Below, in pieces: positions 1-8,930 of a stretch of DNA of 19,056 nucleotides; the first letter of the stretch is position 1; each line of letters begins with the position of its first letter. The notes below the pieces were generated by a model that did not search any database, was not told the origin of the DNA, and saw only the letters and a list, made by a program, of their open reading frames with translations. Source of the DNA: Candidatus Methanomethylophilaceae archaeon (GTDB lineage: Archaea; Thermoplasmatota; Thermoplasmata; Methanomassiliicoccales; Methanomethylophilaceae); the NCBI GenBank assembly GCA_023230065.1, contig JALNYB010000017.1, positions 1 through 19,056 of the forward strand, written 5' to 3'. Both the position numbers and the translations under genes were made by a program.

Positions 1-148
1 AAATCCTGAAATTTAAAGATCGGACTTACATAATAAAAATCCATACAGGAATAAAAAACTGCAGTGAAGAATGATATCCGATTAAAAACATAAACTGAAC
101 TAAAAATAATAACTATAGAATCATAAAAATGAAAATTATTTAAAAAGT

Positions 149-2092
149 TTAGATAACAGATTTGCTTTCTTCTAAATTGATGGATTCTTCGCTTGCCTTC
201 AGATCTTCCAGCCTATAATACCTGGCTCTCAGTGCATGTGCAAGATTTAGAGCATCATCGGATTCCACGAATCTCTTTCCAGAATCGATTACGACCCATT
301 CTGTATTCGGAATCGATATCTTAGCGGCTACTCTGAGAGATTCTTCGATGGGATCTGCATTTTCATCGATAGATACATTGGCTTCTCCGTCTGTGATCAG
401 AATAACATAACACTTCTCGTCGGGACGCTTCCTAACGTAAGTGGTCATATAATTACTGACGGCCAACATAGCTCCGCTAAGAGGCGTTCTTTTTCCGATA
501 GGCAGATTATCCAGCAATTTATAGATGGTATCAACCGATTTTGTCGGAGGCATCAGCATATTGATGGATTCCTCGTTGAATGTCATGAATCCTATACGAT
601 CACGCTTGACGTAATTATTCTTTAACATAGACAGGATCGTAGCTTTAACTGCTACCATCCTATTCCTGATTATCAACGAACCACTGGTATCTAATAAAAA
701 TAGAAAAGTGCTGGAACTGCGTTTCTCTCTGATCTTTTCTCTCAGATCGTGATTCTCGATTATTATCGTGTCACCGTCATCATCATTCTCGTTGTGACGT
801 CTACGCTGATAAGGTGCCGCAGCACGAACTGTTGCATCGAACGCAAGATCGGGATTCTTACTCTCGGTTACTCTTGAACCTATATATTTCCCAGATCTGT
901 CGTTACTTTTCATGAACAGCCTTTTACCGCCGTCATTTGCAGCACCACGAGCTTTTCTGGACTCTGATTCAAAAACATCGATAGCCTTGAAAGTCTCTCC
1001 TATCTTTGTTATGACATCGTCTACCTCGTAGATATAACCAGTCATAACACTATCTGGATCGGGCTCAATTACACCATCTGTTGCTTCTTGAGACAGCTCT
1101 TCCGGATCCTCCTTACAGTTATCATGGATACAACGGTTCATATGTGTTTGTCCACTGCCCATGATAGTATAATCTTGCTGATCTTCCAGTGCTTCCTTGT
1201 TCTTCTGCTTTTCCGACTTCTCCTTCAATTTCATATTCTGTCTATGATAAAGACAGAATAGAGCAGACTGCCTGACATCTTCCAAACTTACCTCTGTCCT
1301 TCCGTTCAGAGCAGCAAGTGTCATAGAAACTATAACCGTAGAGATATCCCCACGGTATCCTTCAATGTCTGTCTTCACACACAATTCGGAAACTACAGCG
1401 ATCATATCCTTGGAAATTGTGACATCCTTAAGCAATTTCCTTGCATCAATAAGATTCTTTACGACTTTTTCTTCCTCTAGTGAATACTTCTTAATGAATG
1501 AATCAGGATCTTCTGAATATTCTATATTCCTTCTGATTATCTCTTCTCTATCCTTTACACCGTTTGGAGCAGGTATCTGGATACACATATCAAAACAGTC
1601 CAGAACACGTGGATTGAGATATGAATCGGCAGAGTTCATTGTAGCGATGACTGTTGTGTTGCACGTATACATAGAAGACACGTTCTCTCTTTCTACGGTC
1701 ACCTTCCTGGTAAGAACGCAGTCCATAACTTCGCTTATAACCCTCTGATCGAATAGATTCACATCATCCAGATATAGAAAATTATCATTTGCGCGCTCAA
1801 GCAGACCTTCCTGCATCGAGATCACACCATCTTTGATCGCCGCCTCTATATCCAGACACCCGAACAACTGTTCATCTGTTACATTGAGCGGAACATTTAC
1901 TATGGTGCGTCCTGAAAGCTCTCCTGATATCGAACGTGCCAACGTTGTCTTTGCAACACCTGATGCACCTTTGATCAGCATGCCTTTTATTCTTGGATTA
2001 ACAATCAGACACAGTAATGCTTTCTTAGCATCTTCCATGCCATATATTGCCGAGAAAGGAAAATGAACAGGCCTTACACGCCCATCAACCAT
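149..2092 (-). CDS. ChlD/BchD-type AAA+ and VWA chelatase subunit
   Basis: Protein of 647 residues resembling the D subunit of Mg/Co-chelatases. The N-terminal AAA+ module has an intact Walker A (GASGVAKT, 42-49) and a Walker B-like LYLDDVN. A long charged linker (about 290-455) leads to a C-terminal von Willebrand A domain with a complete MIDAS: DTSGS at 468-472, Thr536 in GKRTP, Asp568 in ITDGEA. In the family, ChlI and ChlD form a double hexameric ATP-driven motor that helps a large chelatase subunit insert a metal into a tetrapyrrole. The start is ATG 2092, preceded by AGGAGGA with 9-nt spacing; it overlaps the end of the chlI-like gene by 19 bp, so the two are translationally coupled. 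No chlorophyll is made by such archaea, so cobalt (CobN partner) or nickel tetrapyrrole is more likely; the large subunit is not in the window. Stop is TAA. Family is clear, metal substrate unknown. Confidence 0.85.
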   Translation of the reverse strand: MVDGRVRPVHFPFSAIYGMEDAKKALLCLIVNPRIKGMLIKGASGVAKTTLARSISGELSGRTIVNVPLNVTDEQLFGCLDIEAAIKDGVISMQEGLLERANDNFLYLDDVNLFDQRVISEVMDCVLTRKVTVERENVSSMYTCNTTVIATMNSADSYLNPRVLDCFDMCIQIPAPNGVKDREEIIRRNIEYSEDPDSFIKKYSLEEEKVVKNLIDARKLLKDVTISKDMIAVVSELCVKTDIEGYRGDISTVIVSMTLAALNGRTEVSLEDVRQSALFCLYHRQNMKLKEKSEKQKNKEALEDQQDYTIMGSGQTHMNRCIHDNCKEDPEELSQEATDGVIEPDPDSVMTGYIYEVDDVITKIGETFKAIDVFESESRKARGAANDGGKRLFMKSNDRSGKYIGSRVTESKNPDLAFDATVRAAAPYQRRRHNENDDDGDTIIIENHDLREKIREKRSSSTFLFLLDTSGSLIIRNRMVAVKATILSMLKNNYVKRDRIGFMTFNEESINMLMPPTKSVDTIYKLLDNLPIGKRTPLSGAMLAVSNYMTTYVRKRPDEKCYVILITDGEANVSIDENADPIEESLRVAAKISIPNTEWVVIDSGKRFVESDDALNLAHALRARYYRLEDLKASEESINLEESKSVI

Positions 2093-3105
2093 GTTTCCAG
2101 ATCCTCCTCTTTGAAGACTGCTTCCTCGAAAGGACCCTTCTTCAAACGGTGCGCAAGAACAAGACCCGCGGTATCGCGAACATCATCTATTGTTACTTTG
2201 TCTCTTCCTTCTAATGCAGCATTTGCTTTAGCTGCCCTTATCATTGAAATATCGGCCCTATGCCCTTCCATTCCCGAACGAATGGAAACAACAGCTACTG
2301 CGTGGATTAGACTTTCATCCACTTTGATCGATGCCAGATTCTTCCTTGCATTGACGATCTTGTCATGAAGTGCATCTAATTCACTCTGACAATCCTTGAT
2401 ATATGATTCTGGATCTGCATCGAATGCAAGTCTTCTCCTTATGACTTCCATCCTTGTGTCGATCTCTTTCTCTCCCTCAACCATAACAGAAAGACCGAAT
2501 CTGTCCAGCAATTGGGGCCTTAGATTTCCTTCTTCGGGATTCATGGTTCCTACAAGAATGAACTTTGCAGGATGCGAGAACGAGATTCCTTCTCTCTCAA
2601 TGTAATTTATACCCATTGCTGCAGAATCCAACAAAAGATCGACAATATGATCATCCAAAAGATTCACTTCATCTACATACAGAAGATTTCCGTTTGCCTG
2701 CGCAAGTACACCAGGTTCAAATTTCTTCTCGCCGGTCTTCAACACATGCTCAAGATCCAATGTACCCGATACACGGTCTTCTGTGGCACTTAATGGAAGT
2801 TCTACGACCTTCATTGGTACGGTCGCAGATTCTAATATTTCACCTTTTGCCATCTTTTCTTGACAATAAACGCACATCCTCTTCGGATGTTTAGGGTCAC
2901 AGTGAAAAACACAGCCTTTAACGACATTTACTGCAGGAAGTACCTGTACAAGGGACCTTACAGATGTAGATTTTGCTGTACCTTTCTCTCCTTTTATCAA
3001 AACTCCTCCAATGCCTGGATCGACAATGTTGAGAAGTAGGGCTTTCTTCATTTTTTCCTGACCGACAATGCGGGTAAACGGAAACAGAATGTGTTCGTCT
3101 GCCAT
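2074..3105 (-). CDS. ChlI/BchI-type AAA+ chelatase ATPase with four-cysteine insert
   Basis: Protein of 343 residues, the usual length of Mg-chelatase subunit I. Walker A is GEKGTAKS (39-46), Walker B LLYVDEVN (141-148), and the sensor region reads VGTMNPEEG. Between the Walker A helix and the next strand is an insert with Cys65, Cys69, Cys78 and Cys81 (CX3C, eight residues, CX2C), which could bind zinc or an Fe-S cluster. In this family the subunit is the ATP-hydrolysing ring that pairs with the VWA-bearing D subunit. Start is ATG 3105 with GAAGGA upstream. A TATA-like ATATATAT stretch lies around 3172-3182, about 70 bp upstream. It heads a two-gene operon with the chlD-like gene. In a corrinoid-dependent methylotroph a cobaltochelatase role is plausible, but that is inference because no CobN is present here. 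Confidence 0.88.
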   Translation of the reverse strand: MADEHILFPFTRIVGQEKMKKALLLNIVDPGIGGVLIKGEKGTAKSTSVRSLVQVLPAVNVVKGCVFHCDPKHPKRMCVYCQEKMAKGEILESATVPMKVVELPLSATEDRVSGTLDLEHVLKTGEKKFEPGVLAQANGNLLYVDEVNLLDDHIVDLLLDSAAMGINYIEREGISFSHPAKFILVGTMNPEEGNLRPQLLDRFGLSVMVEGEKEIDTRMEVIRRRLAFDADPESYIKDCQSELDALHDKIVNARKNLASIKVDESLIHAVAVVSIRSGMEGHRADISMIRAAKANAALEGRDKVTIDDVRDTAGLVLAHRLKKGPFEEAVFKEEDLETWLMGV

Positions 3106-3328
3106 TATTTTTCCTTCTTAGTATTGATCCATATTATCAACATTATCTGCTGTTATGAAGACATAAAAACTAATATATATGAAGACAACGAAAATAGAAA
3201 GATTAATATTCTAGTTTTCATTGTTTTTCTTTCATTGTAATTAGTTTTAAATATGGTATTTTTAGAATGAATGTTAACGGTTATATAATTTATTATAACT
3301 AATATAAAAAGTTAACAATAATTAATGA

Positions 3329-3895
3329 TTAAGTTGACACTAAATCGATAAAAAATTGATAAACTGAAAGATCTGAAGTCAATTCCGGATGAAAAGCAGT
3401 CACCAACTGCTTTCCGAATTTAGCAGCCACTATCTTGCCGTTAACCGTTGCAAGTATCTCTACGCCATCCTTCATCGAATCGATAACAGGTGCACGAATG
3501 AATTCCATAGGTATCTTTCCTATGCCTTTGAATTCCGCTTCCACCGTGAAACTTCCCAACTGTCTGCCATATGCATTACGTTTAACACATATCGGCATGG
3601 TCCCGATATAGACGTTATCGTCATTAAAAATATTTTCAGAAAGGAGTATCAATCCCGCACATGTACCGAATACCGGAAGTCCATTCTGTATCATTGCTTT
3701 AATACGATCCATCATCCCCAATTCTCTGAGGAGTTTTCCTATTACAGTGCTCTCGCCGCCGGGAATTATCAGCCCATCCATCTTTTTATTCAGATCTTTA
3801 GCCTGTCTTATCTGAAAATACTCAACACCGAGTAGACCCAACATCTTCTCGTGCTCAGCAAAGTCTCCCTGAACGGCAATAACACCTACGATCAT
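3329..3895 (-). CDS. pdxT: PLP synthase glutaminase subunit PdxT
   Basis: Class I glutamine amidotransferase of 188 residues that hydrolyses glutamine and feeds ammonia to PdxS for pyridoxal 5'-phosphate synthesis by the DXP-independent route. The catalytic nucleophile is Cys79 in GTCAG, and the His169/Glu171 pair sits in AFHPELTSD near the C-terminus. The oxyanion/substrate loop PGGEST is at 45-50. A GTG one codon upstream is possible, but ATG 3895 gives the standard N-terminus ([12 protein letters not shown]) and a TGATG junction in which the last base of the pdxS stop is the first base of the pdxT start. The coupling matches the 1:1 PdxS:PdxT complex. Stop is TAA; the roughly 220 bp downstream is AT-rich. 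Confidence 0.96.
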   Translation of the reverse strand: MIVGVIAVQGDFAEHEKMLGLLGVEYFQIRQAKDLNKKMDGLIIPGGESTVIGKLLRELGMMDRIKAMIQNGLPVFGTCAGLILLSENIFNDDNVYIGTMPICVKRNAYGRQLGSFTVEAEFKGIGKIPMEFIRAPVIDSMKDGVEILATVNGKIVAAKFGKQLVTAFHPELTSDLSVYQFFIDLVST

Positions 3896-4770
3896 CACTG
3901 ACCACGCTCAGCCATTATAATGTTGATCTCCTGCTCATTTATCCCGACCATCGCAGGACCGAGATCTTCTGATAATTGTGCAAGAATTGCTGCATCATTG
4001 TAATTGGTAACAGCTTTGACAATAGCTGCTGCACGTTTAGCAGGATTTCCGGATTTGAATATTCCTGAACCTACAAAGACACCTTCCGCGCCTAGTTGCA
4101 TCATTAATGCCGCATCTGCCGGTGTTGCTATTCCGCCTGCTGCAAAATTGACCACTGGTAATCTCTTATTCTCATGAACATACTGTACAAGATCCAACGA
4201 TACCTGCAATTGCTTTGCTGCTTCGTATAATTCATCTTCGGACAGACCTGCGATCCTGCGGATCTCTGCATTCATGGCCCTGATATGCCTCACTGCCTGA
4301 ATGACATCGCCTGTTCCGGGCTCTCCCTTGGTTCTTATCATCGAAGCACCTTCTGAAATACGTCTGAGTGCCTCCCCTAGATCTTTTGCACCGCAAACGA
4401 ACGGTACTTTGAACTTAGTCTTGTCAACGTGATAAACATCATCTGCAGGAGACAGAACCTCACTCTCATCTATGTAATCGATCTCAAGTGCCTCTAATAT
4501 CTGAGCTTCTACGAAATGACCGATACGAACCTTTGCCATGACTGGGATCGAAACTGCGTCCTGAATACCCCTGATCATCTTTGGATCGCTCATCCTGGAA
4601 ACTCCTCCCGCCGCACGAATATCCGCAGGGATCCTTTCCAACGCCATTACGGCACAGGCTCCTGCTTTTTCCGCTATTTTTGCCTGCTCGGGATTCGTAA
4701 CATCCATGATCACACCGCCTTTGAGCATCTGTGCAAGTTCTTTATTGAGTCCATATCTTTCATTTGTCAT
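3895..4770 (-). CDS. pdxS: PLP synthase subunit PdxS
   Basis: Beta/alpha-barrel protein of 291 residues that condenses ribose 5-phosphate, glyceraldehyde 3-phosphate and ammonia into PLP. It shows the family hallmarks: MDV with Asp23, VMAKVRIGH with the Schiff-base lysine at Lys80, and the second lysine motif TKGEPGTG around 148. Upstream TTG 4779 is in frame, but ATG 4770 gives the normal start ([12 protein letters not shown]) and has AGGATTGA at suitable distance. It forms an operon with pdxT. A TATA-like TTTATACAA around 4821-4829 on the minus strand fits a promoter some 50-60 bp upstream of the start. Nothing in the sequence ties it specifically to methylamine use. Confidence 0.97.
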   Translation of the reverse strand: MTNERYGLNKELAQMLKGGVIMDVTNPEQAKIAEKAGACAVMALERIPADIRAAGGVSRMSDPKMIRGIQDAVSIPVMAKVRIGHFVEAQILEALEIDYIDESEVLSPADDVYHVDKTKFKVPFVCGAKDLGEALRRISEGASMIRTKGEPGTGDVIQAVRHIRAMNAEIRRIAGLSEDELYEAAKQLQVSLDLVQYVHENKRLPVVNFAAGGIATPADAALMMQLGAEGVFVGSGIFKSGNPAKRAAAIVKAVTNYNDAAILAQLSEDLGPAMVGINEQEINIIMAERGQ

Positions 4771-4955
4771 TTTATTCAATCCTATAGATTCTCCAATGAT
4801 TATAACAATACATATATGTTGTATAAATAATATCTCTATTTACCATATAGAAACATCAATGTACAATAAAATACAATATATGTTTTCGCACTATTATAAT
4901 AGTCATCTGACGATAATCTATTAAAATCTTGTTGATTGTTACCTGAATATCATTC

Positions 4956-6398
4956 TTACATGACTTCTCTGACCTTTTTATCCCTAACAAACATTGAAAT
5001 TACGAATGCTATCAGTGCGAATACCGTTGCAACAAAGAATGCAGGCCTGAATCCTGTCATCAACCAACTTAGATTTGAGGGGTCTATGATAAGAGGAACT
5101 ACGATAGCTCCAGCAAACACTGCTTCCAATATGGCAACTCCTGCAGAACTTCCTGCCTGCCTGAATGTATTGATTAATCCGGACATCTGTCCGTCCTCTC
5201 CGTCATCAGAATAGGAAAGACAAAGATTAGTAGATGCAACCAACGCTATACCGATCCCCATTCCCATTATGAACAAAGCCAACAAAATATACCAAAGAGA
5301 ACTGTCGGCTCTAAGCAATGCCAACATAAAGAATCCTAAAGCGGCCACTAGGCATCCTAAAGATACCGCCCTATTGTTGATTCCCGTTCTGTCAGATATC
5401 CTTCCTACCATTGGACCTACAACTATCATTCCCAACGAATTAGCAATCAATATCAATCCCATTTCAACTGTAGAATATCCCTGACAATACTCTAAGTAAT
5501 AAGGCAACAGAAGATATGAACCTGCCATTCCTGCAAACAATATCGCTGCAACAAGATTTCCTTCAACAACATCTTTGATCTTCATTAACCTTACAGAAAT
5601 CAATGGATTCTTTACTCTCTGTTCCCACCATACAAGCAATCCCGCTGGTATGAAAGCTAGAACAATCAATAACAAGCCTTCATCAGATGTCCATCCGATA
5701 CTTCTTCCAGAATTAAGATAATAAATTATAGAGAACATCATTATGATCATCAAAATGACACCTATGACGTCTAACCTCTGCTTTTCTTCGCGTATCTCTT
5801 TTACATTAGACATTGATTTTAGTGACATTACGACACAAATGATACCTATCGGAACGTTGATGAAAAATATGTATGACCAGTGAAAATAACAGAGCACTCC
5901 GCCCAAAGCAGGACCGAATGCGGTACCTGCAGATGCTGCCAATGTAATCATTCCTACAGCCATTCCTTTCGAATTCGGAAGATATGAGGATATCATTGCC
6001 AACCCCATGGCACTTATCATACCTGCTCCGAGGCCCTGGATCATTCTCAAGATTATGATATCTGTAAGAGTCGCTCTGGAACTGATTCCAGCAAGGCCGA
6101 CTAATAAAGACATCGCAGTGAATATTACAACACCTAGAATGAACATTTTTTTATATCCGATGTTAGAACCTAACTTCCCCCAGAGTAGTATAAAACAACA
6201 CAAAGACAGAGTATACCCCAATAAGATCCATGAGACCTCGGTCGTACTTCCAATTGTGGAAAAACTCTTTGCTATCGTAGGCAGCGCAACCGCAACTATC
6301 GTTACATCTAAGGCTGCCATGAATGTTCCCATAACAATAGAGACCAAGATAAATTTCTCTTTGGAAGACATGCCTGGGGCATTCTCATCCTTACTCAT
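4956..6398 (-). CDS. MFS multidrug exporter, DHA2 (EmrB/QacA) type
   Basis: Very hydrophobic protein of 480 residues, the size and pattern of 14-helix drug:proton antiporters. Visible motifs: LDVTIVAVALPTI in TM1 (DHA2 motif D1), GKLGSNIGYKK in the TM2-3 loop (motif A), and GTAFGPALGGVL in TM5 (antiporter motif C). Two readings of the start exist: ATG 6398 has no ribosome site but lies about 25 bp after an AT-rich TATA-like stretch (about 6416-6430), as in leaderless archaeal messages; ATG 6371 is an internal alternative. It lies downstream of ramA but is separated from it by an 11-bp-stem hairpin, so it is probably a separate unit. Substrate cannot be read from sequence. Stop is TAA. Confidence 0.9.
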   Translation of the reverse strand: MSKDENAPGMSSKEKFILVSIVMGTFMAALDVTIVAVALPTIAKSFSTIGSTTEVSWILLGYTLSLCCFILLWGKLGSNIGYKKMFILGVVIFTAMSLLVGLAGISSRATLTDIIILRMIQGLGAGMISAMGLAMISSYLPNSKGMAVGMITLAASAGTAFGPALGGVLCYFHWSYIFFINVPIGIICVVMSLKSMSNVKEIREEKQRLDVIGVILMIIMMFSIIYYLNSGRSIGWTSDEGLLLIVLAFIPAGLLVWWEQRVKNPLISVRLMKIKDVVEGNLVAAILFAGMAGSYLLLPYYLEYCQGYSTVEMGLILIANSLGMIVVGPMVGRISDRTGINNRAVSLGCLVAALGFFMLALLRADSSLWYILLALFIMGMGIGIALVASTNLCLSYSDDGEDGQMSGLINTFRQAGSSAGVAILEAVFAGAIVVPLIIDPSNLSWLMTGFRPAFFVATVFALIAFVISMFVRDKKVREVM

Positions 6399-6432
6399 GT
6401 TCAAGAATTACATTCAAAATATAATAAATAAT
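6399..6432 (-). promoter_or_regulatory. Putative promoter of the MFS gene, leaderless
   Basis: On the minus strand the stretch before ATG 6398 reads as a TA-rich run (TTTATTATATTTT) centred near 6421, with no purine-rich ribosome site next to the ATG. The TATA-to-ATG distance of about 25 bp would put the transcript start at the ATG itself. Confidence 0.4.
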
Positions 6433-6433
6433 G

Positions 6434-6462
6434 GATATGCGTCTTCACAACAGACGCATATC
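6434..6462 (-). terminator. Hairpin after ramA, end of the pyl-ramA operon
   Basis: Perfect 11-bp inverted repeat GATATGCGTCT / AGACGCATATC with a 7-nt loop, beginning 4 nt past the ramA stop. On the minus strand it is followed by a U-rich stretch (CATTATTTATTATATTTTG), consistent with a terminator or a 3' stabilising stem. Confidence 0.7.
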
Positions 6463-6466
6463 TTAC

Positions 6467-8098
6467 TTATTGAACACGAAACGGAGTTATGTGAAGTACC
6501 TGCTCATTACACGCTGCCTCACAACGTCTGCATGCAGTGCCTGCACACCTATCAGACTTAACATATCCGAATGTCCTGTCTCCCACCTGACCTATGGATA
6601 TCGCCTGCTCAGGGCATGCATTCACACAGCATTCACAATGAATGCACCCTTCTATCTCCCCTACTAGAACGGTTCCGGAGTCTTCTAAGATCTTTACCTT
6701 TGTATTCTCAGTATCTGGAAGATCTGTGCGTGCCAATCTCTTAACGGTCACATTGTCATTGGGCTTAGAAAGATACGGCAGATTATAGAGTTCAAGCATA
6801 TTATTGTACTCTGACATCGGCATATGCGTGCACCATAATGAATATTCTATCGAATAGATATTCTTGAAAACCTCAGACGTTGCGAACATGCAATGCGTAG
6901 CTCTCAATTTCATTGCGAAATCACGAAGTCCTATAAGGTCCACTTGTCCCATTGCGATACGTCTCGCGAGTTCGATAGAGGTATTCCCAAACTGAATGAT
7001 ACGCTCTGCACCTGGAACCACCATTCCGATGCTCAATGCTTTGATCGCATCCACATACAATCCGGAAGCTCCGGACATGTAAGCTAATTTCACATCTCCC
7101 GTCCAAAGACCTGCTTCGTTTAACAATGTAAGGAATCCTGCACGAAGTGCTCCGATGGCCTTTCCGGCTTCATCCACATCATCCGAAGATATGTTGATGC
7201 CGTCCTGAAGATGCACCTTTGAATCCGGGAATTTGATCAACGGGGGATCTATATCACCCTGTTTCATTCCACAATACAATGCAGCGACCACACCTGTTCC
7301 GGTGATCCCAATCGCTTTCTTGTGCATATATCCCTCGACAACAGTATTTCCTGTTGCAGGGTCTACAACATCTCCATCGCAGTCAACCATAGAACGGTCG
7401 AGAACACTGCATGCCCATCCTTTCTCTGTTATATTTACGTCAGCGATCGCACCAGGCGCTGCAAGCATTCCTCTTTCTATCTCCTGACCTTCCAGGGCGG
7501 GCCCCGCCGCTGCAGATCCCGTATAGATTTTACCATTCACTATCAATGCCATCTCGGCGTTGGTTCCATAGTCTACAACGATACACGGTTCCTTTACAGT
7601 CAAAACATCCGTGATCATTAGCATAGCGATAGCATCTGCACCGATCTCATGTGTCACTGCTGGAGGTATGATGACCTTTGCGCCAAGCGCAAGTCCTTTA
7701 AGGCCTATGTCCGAAGCATTGATTATATCTCCATCCCTGGGAGGGGAGACCACGCCCAATTCCTTCAGCATATTCTTTCCTGCATATGCAAGATCTCTGA
7801 TCTCTATATTCTGAAAAAGCGAGAGCTGGAACGGATTTCCACATACAGCAACAGTTTTTACTAGCGAAAGATCGACATCCAGAGATGAAAAGAGCTGATT
7901 TATAGCGCCTATCATGAGGCCATTAGCAACATCCTCTCCCGACTGAATGGCAAAATTCACATGATCTATGACATTCATTCCTGGAATAGGATGACGTTGC
8001 GTGATCGATGTAGCCAATGTTTTTCCTGTTTCTTTATCCAACACCTGACAGCGTAAACCGCTTGTTCCGATATCTAACGCGATACAATATTCTTTCAT
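6467..8098 (-). CDS. ramA: RamA-type corrinoid protein reductive activase
   Basis: Protein of 543 residues, close to the length of RamA from Methanosarcina. RamA uses ATP and low-potential electrons to reduce Co(II) of methylamine corrinoid proteins back to active Co(I). The N-terminal and middle parts carry the actin-like (ASKHA) fold signature: DIGTSGLR at 9-16 and a second phosphate motif DYGTNAEMAL. The C-terminus is a two-cluster ferredoxin domain: Cys485, 488, 491 and 495 (CX2CX2CX3C) and Cys518, 523, 526 and 530 (CX4CX2CX3C). An extra Cys490 lies inside the first set. ATG 8098 has AGGAGAT upstream and starts 1 nt after pylD, so it is the last gene of the pyl operon and is co-expressed with Pyl synthesis. 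The natural partner is MtmC encoded at 15237-15875. Confidence 0.92.
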   Translation of the reverse strand: MKEYCIALDIGTSGLRCQVLDKETGKTLATSITQRHPIPGMNVIDHVNFAIQSGEDVANGLMIGAINQLFSSLDVDLSLVKTVAVCGNPFQLSLFQNIEIRDLAYAGKNMLKELGVVSPPRDGDIINASDIGLKGLALGAKVIIPPAVTHEIGADAIAMLMITDVLTVKEPCIVVDYGTNAEMALIVNGKIYTGSAAAGPALEGQEIERGMLAAPGAIADVNITEKGWACSVLDRSMVDCDGDVVDPATGNTVVEGYMHKKAIGITGTGVVAALYCGMKQGDIDPPLIKFPDSKVHLQDGINISSDDVDEAGKAIGALRAGFLTLLNEAGLWTGDVKLAYMSGASGLYVDAIKALSIGMVVPGAERIIQFGNTSIELARRIAMGQVDLIGLRDFAMKLRATHCMFATSEVFKNIYSIEYSLWCTHMPMSEYNNMLELYNLPYLSKPNDNVTVKRLARTDLPDTENTKVKILEDSGTVLVGEIEGCIHCECCVNACPEQAISIGQVGDRTFGYVKSDRCAGTACRRCEAACNEQVLHITPFRVQ

Positions 8099-8099
8099 A

Positions 8100-8930
8100 T
8101 TATCTCCTGCATTTTTTCTTATCCTGATTTGAAAACGATGCCGCCTGAACAGCCATTACAGCAGTACCGATCGCTAATGGATCGTGTATTATCGTGGCCT
8201 TTCTGTATGCGGCCTCATCGAATGTGTGTGGAATTCCGGGTGTAGAAATTATAGCCCCTTCTATGATGTATTCACTTGGAATATGCGCCGGAGACGCATT
8301 TAAAATGTATTTATTGGATGAGATCGCCTCTGCGATATCATCCATTATCATTACATTGCTAAAATTATCTGCCAAAGCACGCGACTTCTCCTTATCTACA
8401 TCTGTAACGATTACCTTTGCACCTCTGGCGGTTAATAAATTCGCAGCTCTGCTTCCTACTCTGCCAGCGCCCGCGATCAGAACTGTCTTACCGATCAATC
8501 CTTTGGCAGCGCCGTTGAGCGCCGCAACATATCCCGATGCCGTACCGAATGAATTGTTAGAATATTTCTTTGATGCAACATTGAATGCGATATATTCATA
8601 ATCATCTGCCATGAAAATTATATCGGCACCTCTGGTGAGTGCTTCCGCAAATCCTGTGACATCTGTCGTTTCCGTGACAAAACTCTCCATTCCTATGGCT
8701 TTTACGATGTCCGATACAGACTCGGAAAACTTTGAAATTATTCCTAAACCCGACGTGATCGGGATGACGCCTACTTGGAATTCCTCAAGATCTATCGAAT
8801 TAGGATCTATTGCAATGGCATCACACGCCATCTCTTTGGTAGTCATTCCGGCACAACGCACCAACATATCATTGACATTCTCCAACGAAGTAGAGATGTC
8901 CTTGACCATATCGTTCGTTAATCTTGTCAT
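8100..8930 (-). CDS. pylD: Pyrrolysine biosynthesis dehydrogenase PylD
   Basis: Protein of 276 residues. PylD oxidises the dipeptide L-lysine-Nε-3R-methyl-D-ornithine to a semialdehyde, which cyclises to pyrrolysine. The C-terminal half has a Rossmann NAD-binding loop GAGRVG at 154-159, followed by a charged VTDVDKEKS turn. A longer reading from 8975 is open but would overlap pylC by 46 bp; ATG 8930 gives the family-like N-terminus MTRLTNDMVKDIS, shares one base with the pylC TGA (TGATG), and has GGAG about 8 nt upstream. Last Pyl-synthesis gene of the operon, directly ahead of ramA. Stop is TAA. Confidence 0.95.
   Translation of the reverse strand: MTRLTNDMVKDISTSLENVNDMLVRCAGMTTKEMACDAIAIDPNSIDLEEFQVGVIPITSGLGIISKFSESVSDIVKAIGMESFVTETTDVTGFAEALTRGADIIFMADDYEYIAFNVASKKYSNNSFGTASGYVAALNGAAKGLIGKTVLIAGAGRVGSRAANLLTARGAKVIVTDVDKEKSRALADNFSNVMIMDDIAEAISSNKYILNASPAHIPSEYIIEGAIISTPGIPHTFDEAAYRKATIIHDPLAIGTAVMAVQAASFSNQDKKKCRR

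Noticed and set aside
1..148. A gene or RNA at the left edge
   Set aside because: The stretch is AT-rich, has no open frame with a ribosome site and no clear inverted repeat.
149..3105. Chlorophyll or bacteriochlorophyll synthesis
   Set aside because: Only the shared AAA+/VWA motor subunits are present and the context is a methanogen; a corrinoid or other tetrapyrrole role is more sensible.
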